DNA of 64,000 nt from Monilinia fructicola (Eukaryota; Ascomycota; Leotiomycetes; Helotiales; Sclerotiniaceae), in contig VICG01000007.1 of the NCBI GenBank assembly GCA_008692225.1, positions 965,501 through 1,029,500 on the forward strand. The letters run 5' to 3'. Both the position numbers and the translations under genes were made by a program. Below are positions 1 through 10,748 of the stretch, piece by piece. The notes under the pieces were generated by a model that worked only from the letters and a program-made list of their open reading frames with translations, made no database searches and was not told where the DNA came from. Positions within the stretch are counted from its first letter, which is position 1. Each line of letters begins with the position of its first letter.

Positions 1-1116
1 CGTGTTGAAGTTAATGTTATTTCCAAGCAGTTTTATACTTGGGACTTGATAAAAGAGGCCTAGGAACTTCATCACATTCATATTCTGATCTGCGTCATAA
101 TACGCATACTCATGAATGAACCTGAAAATATAGTGATCAGGCTCAAGGTTGCTTTGACATATCCAGACAGCTCTCACATCCTCCAACCATTGCTGAGAGA
201 CGAAACCTCTCATCATCTCCTGATCATTTTTTGGTTGTATCAGCCGCATTTGGAGAATACAATCTTCTCGACGAGTATCACTCCTAATTTACAATATCAA
301 TTAGGACATATCTCAAAATTCCCAGCTGAGAATAAGGGAACCGCAATTCACATACCCGAGCTTGTTTTTGTTTCTACTCTCAATAACAATCTGTCTGTTC
401 TGTCCCGTTACCGGTGACTTAGCATCAGCGACATAGCTAACTCCAGGTCTCGGAGAGCTGTGACCATTCACCGGATGCTGAGCTCTTGGATGTAATTTCT
501 GAAGTTCCGATGGTATCAATAATTCGTCGTCTGAGCCTGGGCTCAGATCATAACTTAGCTTTGGATTGTTCTTTGGTACTTCCTGTTTGAAATATTAGTC
601 ACATCAATAACAGCTGACATCTTCTCTTAGACTTTAGAACCCTTTTGCTTGAGTAATGGATACCGATAAGTTTTAGCATAGTTGTACGTCTTCAACGCAA
701 AGATATATGTCAGATTTTTCAGAATTCTAACAGTAAAATCAGCTGTTTTTCCTAATATTCGGAGTATTTCACCGAGCATACTTTGTCTCGCCGTTTGGCC
801 ATTCCAGGCGGCGGGTATTCCCGTCCATATACTTGGGCCATAAGACAATAGCATTTCCATCATTTGCGCAAAATCTCGCTGCCAGTTTCCGTGCTCTTGG
901 ATCTTGATTAGATTTGATCTCTACTGCTGGAACTTTCAGATCATGAAAAAAGATCTCTATCTTTTTCTACAAGTCAGAGCCAGCTGCAGGGTTAAATCTA
1001 AAGCCTTATATAGATCACGCATAGATCTTCCTCTTAATGATGTTCTCGTATTCCTCTTCCTCTTCGGTAGAGTGCTCAGTTGAGCTTGAAATATTGACGG
1101 CATCGTTTACGATCAT
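1..1116 (-). CDS. Unidentified protein, partial, runs off the left edge; frame-broken
   Basis: I do not recognise the family. Reading leftwards from an ATG at 1116, the frame gives an acidic EEEEE stretch, then a hydrophilic region, then (after frame changes near 1032, 965-975 and an A-run at 870-873) a helical segment containing AQMMEMLLSYG. An in-frame TAA lies at 627-629, after which the same frame resumes with MSAVIDVTN at 620, shifts once near 595, and continues to a strong donor (GTATGT at 355). The acceptor is at 284, and the last exon, 283-1, is fully open to the window edge (about 94 codons, with EPDHYIFRFIHEYAYYD). The last exon and the intron are the firmest parts. The breaks could be sequencing indels or real decay; the single TAA leaves both open. 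Two adjacent genes (starts 1116 and 620) are also possible. Confidence 0.5.
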
Positions 1117-1826
1117 TCCTTTTAGCAATAGAAATAAGCTTTAAACTGTTCGGAGGAATACAAATATGATAGAAACCTTTATACCTACCAATTTTGACGT
1201 CTTTTAGCTAGGTAGGTTTCATATATTGCCAATAAATCTTCTAACAGTCTACCTTGCCAGTCGGCTAAGAGGCGAAAACTCTTAGCCACATACTCTTTCA
1301 GTTACAATAATTGATTTCCGGATTACAAGCCTGTTCATATTTCTCTAATGAAATGAACGATATAAATGATCCAATGTTTTAGGTTAAGTATACTGATGAT
1401 TGAACTTCTTTTTGAATTCCTAGATGGGTAGTACAAAGGAAGTCACAACAGACCGCCTGTCATCAATTGCATAAACTACCTAGTAACCCCAATCACATCT
1501 TCCCAGTTTGCTTCTTGGATCTGTTCAAGGCAGACGGAAAGAAGCCATTAGATTGAGTATTAAACGATTGTAGTAATAAATGATAAGCAACTAACTTTAC
1601 TATCGAAAATGGATTTAAAAAATAGCTGTAGATATTTAATAAACGAACTCTCTCGGTTCAATAAACCATTTGCAGCAATCCCGTGTGTTTGTATGCTCCA
1701 TCCTCTGCCACCAGTTAATTACAAACTGTATATTTTTGAACTAATGCATCCTATCCTACACTAACTGGCTGGTAATATCTCATGCCCAAAGAAATTATCA
1801 TCATTGTTAGACTTCCTCGTTAATCA
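1117..1826. other. Intergenic, nothing recognised
   Basis: About 700 bp between two minus-strand genes. I see no ORF with coding character, no RNA gene and no clear repeat. It should hold the 3' end of the gene to its right and the promoter of the gene to its left. Confidence 0.4.
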
Positions 1827-3155
1827 TCATTCATTTCCTTTGTCTGCACCAGCATGATAAACTGTGTCACAATCAGGGTAGATAGGAATACCATTAGCCC
1901 CCAAATTGACCTTTTTCTCTTTCATACATTTCGGATCATGCAAGCAGCCACCTCTATGTGAGAAACAATTGTTTCGGCTGATGTTGACATTTCCTGACTG
2001 TACAGTAGTATGACCAGGATTCAAAACATGTCCAGTTCCCACACAAATGGCTCAGATGCCACTTCTTATTAATGAATCCATCTTTCTGCAGTTTCGACAT
2101 TGCATGAAACAGAATTTTGGAAACTATTCCAAAATTCAAGACAAGACTATTTCCGCCATTTCTGTCTTGCCAGTAGAACGACTTATTTATTTTGCCACAA
2201 GGACGCAATGTACCGATGGAAGATATGTGGGGCGGTGGTGGAGCTGGGTGAAACCAACATTCATCGTCTTCTCTAAAGGGATCAAGCAAACGATTGGTTG
2301 ATTCCAACCACAGTTGCATGGCCTTTTTGATCTGGGCAGGTCTGCAAGTTGATGATAAAACGGTGCGCTTTCTTTCTTTGCATGGGAGTGTGTTTCTAGG
2401 AGATGGCTTGTTAGATGCATTGGTCAGCTGGTGGGTATCTGAAATAACAATGGAATGGTCAGTAGTCCTGACACACTCGAATGCAGATGATTGGCCCGAC
2501 CATCTCTCGAGGGGAATCTTGATTGGATAACATCTGCAGTAATTGACGATTTTCCAGAATTTGCTTTGCCTGACTTTGATGTATTTGGATCAAGATCATC
2601 TGCACCACCTGTAGATGTATCTTCAGGATTTTCGATATACAGTGCAGTTGCCGAATCTTTACTTTGAGCTCCCATGGACTCCACATCACATGAATCTTCA
2701 AAAGATTAGGCTTTTCGTTAAATAAATCGAAGTTGGAGGTACTCTCGGATCTTTGTAGGTTGGTAATACAGCCGATATAGTTGATACCAGGTCATGAGTA
2801 ATGTCGGTCAAGGGCGGGCGATGAGATCCTTGAGCACGCAATGCTACAGAGAGTGCGTCTTTGTTGAGATATTCTTCTGATAGCTAGCAAAACTATTTTG
2901 TGAATCTTGAGTGAGATCAATGACAATTCGTTCATCGCTATCCCTTGAAAGTGTATCTGTGCCACGGAATGAGCCATGATTGTTTGGCAGAAACATTTCC
3001 GAGACCTGTTCCTGTTCTACCAAGCCCTCAAGGGAATCCTCACTAAGATTGTAGTGAAAGAAGGGGGGCTGAGAACTCGTACTAGAGGTATCAATGGGCG
3101 GTGCCACCATATATTCATTGTCCTGGACGTCAGACAGGACTTGAAGCAAAGCCAT
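1827..3155 (-). CDS. Fungal protein with C-terminal His-Me finger zinc-binding domain; frame-broken
   Basis: The start is ATG at 3155 (MALLQVLSDV). The N-terminal two thirds are Ser/Asp-rich and low complexity. The C-terminal part reads KWHLSHLCG, then GHVLNPGH, then NISRNNCF and GGCLHDPKC. This order of His, Cys and NxSR..C motifs matches the zinc-binding loop of the fungal His-Me finger endonuclease-like family (zf-His_Me_endon). The frame changes five times without plausible introns: near 2873-2879, 2745-2748, an A-run at 2700-2703, GGG at 2433-2435 and CCC at 2038-2040. On both sides of each break the protein reads as coding, so I infer one gene of roughly 440 residues. The product is probably nuclear and DNA- or RNA-binding. 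Whether it is an active nuclease cannot be told. A decayed copy is the alternative. Confidence 0.6.
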
Positions 3156-4013
3156 GTTGAGCGAGATCTATGATATTGTGCGATTAGAGCACGCCACGAG
3201 GATGAAATTGTAATGATATAATTGTGACTGTTATATTTTTAATGCAGGCAAGAGTCTGGATAAGCGTTCAAGAACACGATTATTGTGGAATGCCAGCAAA
3301 CGTGGATTTCATGATACTTGTTGCAGCAGCGGAGTAAGAGTTCAAACTAAAGTGAAAGTGGATTGTATAGATAGGTTTTAGTTTTTGAGTAACCGGGAAA
3401 TGATACTGAGATGATTGAAATGAGATTCTTTGAGTTAAGCAGAAGAGGAGGTGTGAAACTGAATAGATGTTCTTTCATCTCTCTCACCTTAGTATTAATA
3501 ATGAATATAACTTGTAGCGATGCGATGAAAAACGTTGAAAGGTGAAGATCGAATAAGAATAGCATCACTACCAGATACTATCGAGTAAATAATAGGTATT
3601 CAATTGATATGAAAATATTCATAGGATATCCCCCTTGGGGTTGGAGTCGAACTCGACTAAGTAATCGAGGGCGCAAATCACATGATTTGAACTGGATTAA
3701 GCTAGATTGTGTTTAAGCGCACCTGCCTTGGCTATTAGTCCTTCTTCCCATGCTGCCAAAATTCACTTCAACATCTGCTAGGTAGGGAAACTAACAATTC
3801 ATCTATCAAAGCTTTTTGAATCCATTCGTTCTGTATACCTAGATACGACTCTCAGTGCAACGGCCATATGGTCATCCAGAACCGATCAATATCCATCCAG
3901 TAGAAGCGGCCTGATCCTAGTACCAAAACTTACTTCTCCATGCCAGACTAAGAGTCTTTTTCTTTTCAACAAAAAAGAAGTATCTCTTGTGTAACTATCG
4001 TTCTATAGGCAAG
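3156..4013. other. Divergent intergenic region
   Basis: This is the presumed shared promoter of the His-Me-finger gene (left, minus) and the zinc-knuckle gene (right, plus). I see no convincing ORF or RNA gene. Confidence 0.4.
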
Positions 4014-5331
4014 ATGTTAAATTTTCAGTTTCATATCCCAACTCCATGTCAGAATTGTCGCCGCTTCCACTACGGATACTGCCGCGATGCCCCAAGACGA
4101 TGTTGGCGTTGTAACGATTACAATCATATCGAGCGCTACTGTCCAGGTCGTCGCACAAGATGGCCTCGTGGTCAAGCACTTCCAGGAACTCGTCAGTGGT
4201 GCAGTTACTACGGCTTAGATGTGGATCCCGTACTTCGGTGAGCGCGTGATATGCCACTCCGATGTATCACCTAAGCATCTCATTGACATCGCATCTCTTT
4301 TAGGGCCAGAGTTCTTAAACGCGTTAAAGGCTTCTCCAAGCTGCAATATCTATATTGATGATGACTGTATCTACAAGGGTTGCGTAGAGCATCATTTCCG
4401 ACGAGAAGAGGTAAGAGGTAAATCTTTGGCGCAGAGAATGACGCGTCGTAGATCCAGGTAAGCAGCTCACTTATATATAACCTATATATTAGCATTACTG
4501 AATCAAATAGATCTCCCGGTAGAGGGCAAATCAAGCGGGGCCGATCTCGTTCGCCACTTCGTCCCAGGTCACCATTGCCAATGGAAAGGCAGTTCAGATA
4601 TCAGAGACAGGTATCTCCAGTTCGTCGAATCTGTGGTCGATCTGGGCGTCCATTACAACAGCAAAGACAGTCACCACCATGCACGCCTTTTCGACCTAGA
4701 GGAAGATCCCCAGTCTTCGATGTGAGTGGCATCATTCACTCCGAGACTAATGTTTCAAGAAAGGGAATAGATGCCTTTCGGCCCTCATTCCTAGACGATA
4801 AAAGCTTTCCTGTCAGTCCAAAGCAAGTACCAGAGAAGCAGCATATTCTGCAAAGCACCGAGGGTGTGGCTCCCTCAAACACAATCTATTTCCGCTCATT
4901 TATGGCTTCTGAGATCCCACTGCGCACAATACCGACAATTGTTCCTCAACAAGAAACTGGGGATTTTTTTGGCCACAAAGCTGCTATTCAGCAACCAATC
5001 TCAAATATGGTTTCCAAGGCGCAAGACACAGAGGAGCTTTACATCGAGGATCCGCATTTCGTATTAGGGGTTAGAGAAGGAGCTCTTGAGAAGGAGTATG
5101 CCTGCTAACTCATTTTCTATTTACCAGGCACACTTGTGCTAACAATATTGACGTAGGATACTCGAAGCATACCAAAAGCAAATGTGGGAGATTGAACTCG
5201 AACGTGTCGCTGGCACGAACTACACGGAAGCTCCTGGATTGAATAATATTTGGGACCAGAGTATGGCGCAATTGCGCGCCGCGAAAGAAGCAGCTTGTGG
5301 GATACTAAGGCTCTTTATATTTAGGCTCTAG
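4014..5331 (+). CDS. Zinc-knuckle protein with Arg/Ser-rich region, multi-exon
   Basis: The ATG at 4014 starts a protein with two Cys/His knuckles near the N-terminus: C12-x2-C15-x3-H19-x3-C23, then a canonical CCHC, C30-x2-C33-x4-H38-x4-C43. Downstream lies a basic RS-like stretch (RRRSRSPGRG, GRSRSPLRPRSP), then a hydrophilic tail. Two introns are well supported: 4458-4510 (AG|GTAAGC...ATAG) and 5096-5156 (GTATGC...CTAAC...GTAG). The stop is TAG at 5329-5331. The first join is unresolved. The knuckle frame ends at a TGA near 4242, while the next coding segment is in another frame (open from 4219). A GTGAGC...TTTTAG intron (about 4241-4307) has the wrong phase, so an indel near 4210-4245 is likely. 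CCHC plus RS content suggests RNA binding. I do not recognise the specific family. Confidence 0.6.
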
Positions 5332-6166
5332 TCTAACCAGATTTTGCGATGGACTTTGTTCTGCTGCTGTAAAAGAAAGACGAGAGAATAACGTTATACG
5401 AACATCTGGCCGTGATACGTGGAATACTTCTATTTGTGAATGAAGCTTGGTTCGGCTGGATTTGGCAAGAAAAAAATAGGAGCAAAGCGAGACGATTTAG
5501 GGAATGGCTTTTGCAAAATGTAGCTAATGTTTGACCACAGTTTCAACGCCTCACTTGAACATGATCCGTGAATGCTCGCCCAGCCAATGCCTTGTGTCTT
5601 GTCCATAATTGCCATCCCCCACTATTCTACTGTATGAACGCTTCTTGAACTTATAATCTATTTTCCTATTTCGACTCTCACACTCCTCATCAAGATAGTA
5701 TGGGCGCCCGGAATCAAATAAGGTGGTGGCTTTTCATTCCTCGCGTCTGACAATAATGTAGGCCCTACCACCCAAGTAAATGAAGGGCCCAATGTTTATT
5801 CCAAGAAAAGATGGAGGCAAAGAATAATGATGAGGAAGAAACGATAATTACGAACCGAGAGGCATGTTATAAGATAGACCACAGTATAGAGAATGAGGAT
5901 GACATGAACGTGTGCTTGGAAGAGATCTACCAATACCTCTCGAGTCAAGAATGTTTCCAATATTTCGTGATATGCGTATAATACTGGAAACATGTTTGGC
6001 ATATTGGATGATACGCCAGGGTTGAAAGATGCCTTTCGAAAGCAACTCGCTAAATTAATCAACTGATTTGGGCATTATATCCTTATTGTTACAATATACA
6101 CCGTATTGACGCTTCATGTTTATTTGCCGTAACTTCGAACGTTGGAAAATAGTATGATCTAGCCCA
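5332..6166. other. Convergent intergenic region
   Basis: This lies between the 3' ends of the zinc-knuckle gene (plus) and the F-box gene (minus). A 61-codon ATG ORF on the minus strand (5615-5430) has no recognisable feature. Otherwise I see nothing. Confidence 0.35.
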
Positions 6167-7386
6167 TCAATCCGTTGAGAACCATACGCCTATCGGTTCT
6201 ATTCCAAGTGGGGTCTCGCTCTCAAGGTCCTCCATTGTATCTATCACTGCAATCATATTCGTGTTAGATTTTACATTATATAGTTTTTAGTCAGCGAGGA
6301 AAAGCAGAGGAGGAACTCACAGTCAACTATATCCCGTCTCCCCCTCTCAGTAGCATTCCAAGCCAACCTTGAACTTACCCTTACGCTTCTCAAAAATGGC
6401 AACCTGCCTTCTTCTACAGCATCGTAAACTGCGCCAGCAGAAACACCCACCTCCGTACCTGCCGTGCCGCTACAGTCCAGATCCAATATTTGCAAGGGGT
6501 GGTCTTGGGGTATATTCTCAAATAATGCATCTGTAATGAAATCGGCGGATATTCGGAAAGCAGTTAAGGAAGGACACATTAAGAGGACATAATCCAATGC
6601 CCCAACCCCCATACGATTCATCGGATGTCGAATCGTCAGGTGCTTGAGTTGCGGCCCAAGGTATTCTAGGCTGCTTAGAAGTGCAGGTGAGTAAACCATT
6701 GTGCAGTGTTGAATGCTGAATCTGCAGAGCGTCTGCGGGACATTGAGAAGATGCGTGCGAAGGAAATGGTCGTCAACTCCGCCAGCTAGATGAAGGCCTT
6801 GTAACTTCGGCGGCCATTCATATACTTCATCATCCCTGTCTTGGTCGCTATTAGAAGTCCGCGGAAAGAGTAGTGTCTCAAGATCTTGTAGAATTTTGAG
6901 GGATTGAAATAGTAAGCGGGTTGATATTGAGGCGGAGATCAGGGAAAGATCTAAATACCGAAGCTGGGTACATTTACTGAGAGCTGGGAAGGAATTTATG
7001 GCGAATGAGGCTTGTGGTGCTACAAATTCGAGAATATTTCCCTTCATCCGGCCCAATAATCGTGCAGTCAAACTCCTAGAACTGTTGTGTACCAAGCCTC
7101 CCATATCAAGCCGGCGGACCAGGGGGGCGAGTGCAGATTGCCGTATATGCGCATTCTTGGAGGGGCAAACGGTAGTAACAAACGCATTGAAATTTGCACC
7201 GTTGAGATATGGCCGATCGTATAGAAGAGATATAGAAGCGGAATACCAGAGTCTAGATACCAGTGTACAGGAGTGAAAAGTGGACTGTGTGTCCGCACGA
7301 TGGGGAATGTACGAGAGGATGTGAGAAATTATCTCCAGAGGAAGAAGTATCTCTTGTGAGGGGGCTTTAAGATAAAGCTCTGCCAT
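6167..7386 (-). CDS. F-box/LRR-like protein
   Basis: There are two exons, 7386-6321 and 6246-6167, with an intron 6320-6247 (GTGAGT...TTGCAG). They give 381 residues, and the exon sum is divisible by three. Residues about 10-55 form an F-box: LPLEIISHILSYI, then C-LVSRLWYSASISLLY. The rest has leucine-rich spacing (TQLRYLDLS, PKLQGLHLAG, GPQLKHLTI, HPLQILDLD) typical of the substrate-binding part of F-box/LRR adaptors. Such proteins recruit substrates to SCF (Skp1-Cul1) ubiquitin ligases. The substrate here is unknown. Without splicing the ORF would end after FSSLTKNYIM; the spliced end is preferred because donor, acceptor and phase all agree. Confidence 0.8.
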
Positions 7387-8022
7387 CGATTCAGGAGACT
7401 GTTTTTGGCTCTGCTTTCTGAGATCTGATGGACAGCTTCAGAGGCTGCGACATCTCTACGTTCCAATTACTCTGGGCGTCGAGAGCCATTGTTGAACTGA
7501 TGGGGTCGAGGGTTTCGATTGTTCTTCGATAGTTCGGTCTTGGTAGCTGTAGAATATTACTTGTATTCCAAAATATTCACGGCTCAAATGAGGAGTTTGA
7601 CATCTTGCCAATGAAGCAGGAAGTACTCATTGTGAGCTAAGTTGATTACTGAAATCGTGTCGTAACTATTATATATTTTTATGCTCCTGATATCATTCTT
7701 CGTAGCTTTCCCACAAGATACGATTCTATTTTGGCAAGATTAGTCAGCTTTATCGCTGGTGCAGAAGAGTGAGCATATATGTACTACAATATTCTATCTA
7801 GGTACCGTCGAACTGCAAAAGGTTTTGTCTCAGGTCAAATTCAGAGATACCAAAGTGAGGGATTTGAAGCAAAAAAAAAGCAAAGTTTCTATCGCATTTT
7901 GAAAAGAGGGAGGTTCCGTGATCTCCAGAGAGACTGCTCTGAGCATTTATCAAAATTTTGAAGAATCCAGGCTTGAGGCGTGTTCGGGGAAGTCAACATC
8001 GAAAAGAAATAACACTGGAAAC
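7387..8022. other. Divergent promoter region
   Basis: About 640 bp between the F-box gene (minus) and the Gemin2-like gene (plus). The frame of the Gemin2-like gene stays open upstream to about 7918 but lacks an ATG there, so 8023 is chosen as start. Confidence 0.45.
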
Positions 8023-9411
8023 ATGGCAGGCACAAAACGCGCTCGCTCTCCTTCGCCTTCTCTTTCTCGTCTCTATTCAAACAAGAGGTCGAATCCAGTG
8101 AAGGAAGGACGCGTAGATCCTGTATACGGTCAACGGAGTGCACTTCCTGCAGATGACGATGATTCTATCAGCTTGGACGAGGAGGGAATGGATGCCCTGA
8201 GTTATTTGAGATCTGTCAGGTAATCATGCTCCTTGGTACTTAGATGGAAATGGCACTAATTGTAATCTCTTAGGGCAGAAGCAGAAGATCTACCACCTAT
8301 ATTCTATGCCCCCACGGAAACGGGAAGCGCAAATGTTCATGGCGAGTATGATCGATCAATATACGAAAATGGCGTAGGGGATTTCAGGGGGTATTACGAA
8401 GACGGTGCCTATTATGCTGCAGCTGAAGCAGAATTTGAGATAGAAGACGAGGAAACCGAAGGCCAAGACCCTCAGTTGGCATATTTTGACTCCATTTTGG
8501 CACGATTCGAGACATTACGAGAGCAAATGCAACGAATCCCTCCCGCTGATCTGGTTAAGGATCTAGACCCAGACCATCCCACATATCTGAATAAATTGGA
8601 CACAAAACTTTGCAGATGGTGGAGATGGAAAATGAAGACAGTTGATCCTCTACCGACTCAGATCGCAAGTATGAATAAAGACACGGTTTTGAAGTTATTG
8701 AAACTCTTGATGGGAGGCACCCTATTACAAAGCGGCTCTGATATTAATGTGAAGGTTAGTAGGTGGGCTTGGGCATTGCTAGCTAGGCTCCCGGTCAGAG
8801 GGGAATTAAGTAGTGATGAAATAGGGGTAATCAGGGAACTCGGGAAGAAGGCCGCTCTACTTGGTGTGGGATTAAAGACCGGTGGTGGACTGCAAAGCGG
8901 GCTAGATGAGGTAGAGAAGGTGCTTGAAGCCGATAATGACGTTGAAATTGTTGATGATGAGAAGGTTACTAGCTCAGGGGATGTGAACTTGGTAGATGTG
9001 AGGGGGAATTCACGTGAATTAGGAGATCAGGCACAACGGGAAAACAAGGATGCTCCGCAGGTACTTGACCCGGTGGAAAATTCAATGCTATCGATTACAA
9101 CAGAAACCTCGACGGCCCCAGAACTTGTTCTGGAGGTGACCCCGGATTCACATGAGCTGGATGCAATCAAAGTTCGTTTACTCGCCAACATCACTCCAGA
9201 CTCCTCGGCTGTTGATTCAACAGCACTTGAAGGTCCTCAAGCTTCTCAGGAAGAACAACCCATCCCCTCCATACCTGAACCACCAGTGTACACGTCGGCG
9301 CCAACACTCGACTGGAACACCAGAGCGACAATCGATATGATACTCACCATTGCGGGTGAGATGTATGGACAAAGGGATCTGTTGGAGTTCAGAGAAGTAT
9401 GGGGTGAGTAA
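8023..9411 (+). CDS. Gemin2/SIP1 (Brr1) family snRNP assembly factor
   Basis: Exons 8023-8219 and 8274-9411 flank an intron 8220-8273 (GTAATC...TTAG). The product is 444 residues. After a basic Ser-rich N-terminus comes the family hallmark SYLRSVRAEAEDLPPIFYAP, matching the Gemin2 YLRxVxxEA helix. Further on lie ILARFETLREQM and SRWAWALLARLPV, which correspond to the Gemin2 core that clasps the Sm ring and binds SMN. The role by family is cytoplasmic assembly of Sm proteins onto spliceosomal snRNA. An acidic, low-complexity insert (about residues 220-370) separates the core from the conserved C-terminal TIDMILTIAGEMYGQRDLLEFREVW. The stop TAA overlaps a strong donor (GGTGAGTAAG at 9403). Splicing to CGCAG at 9484 would replace the final GE by GH, with a stop at about 9492, so the exact end is uncertain. 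Confidence 0.8.
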
Positions 9412-9992
9412 GTCCTCCTGAGAGGGGCTTGAGAAGAGATATCCAGTTGCTGTTTGGATCTTAAAAAGTGAATGAATGACGCAGGACATTGAAAGTTAGT
9501 CTAGAGAACCCCAGAGCTTAATCACTGCGTTACTTTCTTACTCTGGCTCGCTCAAGGGGCATGTTTGATTGTAAAGTATTTTCAGTAGGTATTCTGGCAA
9601 GTAATATTTCTTTATAAATCATACTAAGGTAAACTCACTTCTCCCAAGTGCGATAGATAACACAACTCTCGCAATTACAATAGCATTCTCACAAGTCATG
9701 CACAGTGTAGGATTGTATAAGCCTTAATTGTGTAAAGTTAGATGGGACTATAGGAAGTACCATACGCATGTAGAGATATAAAAATGAACCAAATATGTGT
9801 AGTAGCCGCCCAGATGTTGCCGCCCTAGACATCGCAACCATGCCCAAGAAATCCATGCAGCAAACGCCTCATATGTATGCAACCAATATCGACAATCCCG
9901 AACCATTAATCCCAATGGTACAATTCCCGCTTCCCATAATATGCAATAACTGACCAAACTTATCGACATAGCGTATCATATCCTAGTCTTTC
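9412..9992. other. Convergent intergenic region
   Basis: 3' flanks of the Gemin2-like gene and the RNR-inhibitor gene. No coding signal seen. Confidence 0.4.
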
Positions 9993-10748
9993 TTAAACGC
10001 CGCCCATCTGGACCTCCTCAGCCAGACTGTAGTCCAGAAAGTCGGCTTCTCCAAAATCAAAATCCGCATTTTCATCTCCACCAAGTCTCGTAGTCATACC
10101 GCCCACACTACTCTTCTCGTTCTTTCTCGTCCTGGGAACTGCAATTCTCCTATCCCTAACATCCATCAGGACTCTTTCCCCATTTTGGTTTCCTCCAAAT
10201 ATGTCTTCGCCATCTTCTTCCTCATCTGTGAATCTTCTTTTAGCCCCATGGCCACCCCCATAACTTCCGACGCTATCATTACTCATCATGCTCTCTTGAC
10301 TTCCCCAGACTGTTTCCTCATATTCGTCTTCATCTCTATCTTCAATCGCCTCCCCTGAATGACTATATCCTTGAATGCCCAATCCTCCAACCTTCATTAA
10401 CCCGCAGAAAGGTGTCAACTCTCTATTTCCCGCGCGAGGTCTTGTTGTCGCCTTATATGTTCTTGGGGTAGGATTCAAGGCAGGAGGTGCGGATGAAATG
10501 TTTGATTTGACAGCAGGGGTATTATCTGAAAATAAATTGAAGGCAGAATATGATCCGGTTTTGTAGCCTTCAGGGACGGATTTTCGGATGCGCATACCGA
10601 CGGAGAGGAGCGAAGATTGAACAGGATGTGGGAGAGTGGGTTGGTTTTGAGAAGGAGGTGCGGGAAGGGATGTGGAGCCAGTTGTGAAGTAGGAGGTTAT
10701 TTGGGGTTGGGAACCGGCGTAGGGACGCTTGATTTGACGGGCAGGCAT
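9993..10748 (-). CDS. Ribonucleotide reductase inhibitor family (Spd1/Dif1-like) with PIP box
   Basis: A single-exon gene of 251 residues with an ATG at 10748. Residues about 45-64 (SSLLSVGMRIRKSVPEGYKT) match the conserved core of the fungal RNR_inhib family (Spd1 of fission yeast, Dif1/Sml1 of budding yeast). Residues 14-21 (QPQITSYF) fit the PCNA-interacting PIP-box pattern Q-x-x-[ILM]-x-x-[FY]-[FY], with Thr at position 5 as in PIP degrons. By analogy with Spd1, the protein would restrain dNTP synthesis and be destroyed on chromatin by CRL4-Cdt2 through PCNA in S phase or after DNA damage. The C-terminus is acidic (DFDFGEADFLDYSLAEEVQ), as in proteins of this group that bind or localise the RNR small subunit. 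Function is by family; the degron is inference. Confidence 0.75.
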   Translation of the reverse strand: MPARQIKRPYAGSQPQITSYFTTGSTSLPAPPSQNQPTLPHPVQSSLLSVGMRIRKSVPEGYKTGSYSAFNLFSDNTPAVKSNISSAPPALNPTPRTYKATTRPRAGNRELTPFCGLMKVGGLGIQGYSHSGEAIEDRDEDEYEETVWGSQESMMSNDSVGSYGGGHGAKRRFTDEEEDGEDIFGGNQNGERVLMDVRDRRIAVPRTRKNEKSSVGGMTTRLGGDENADFDFGEADFLDYSLAEEVQMGGV

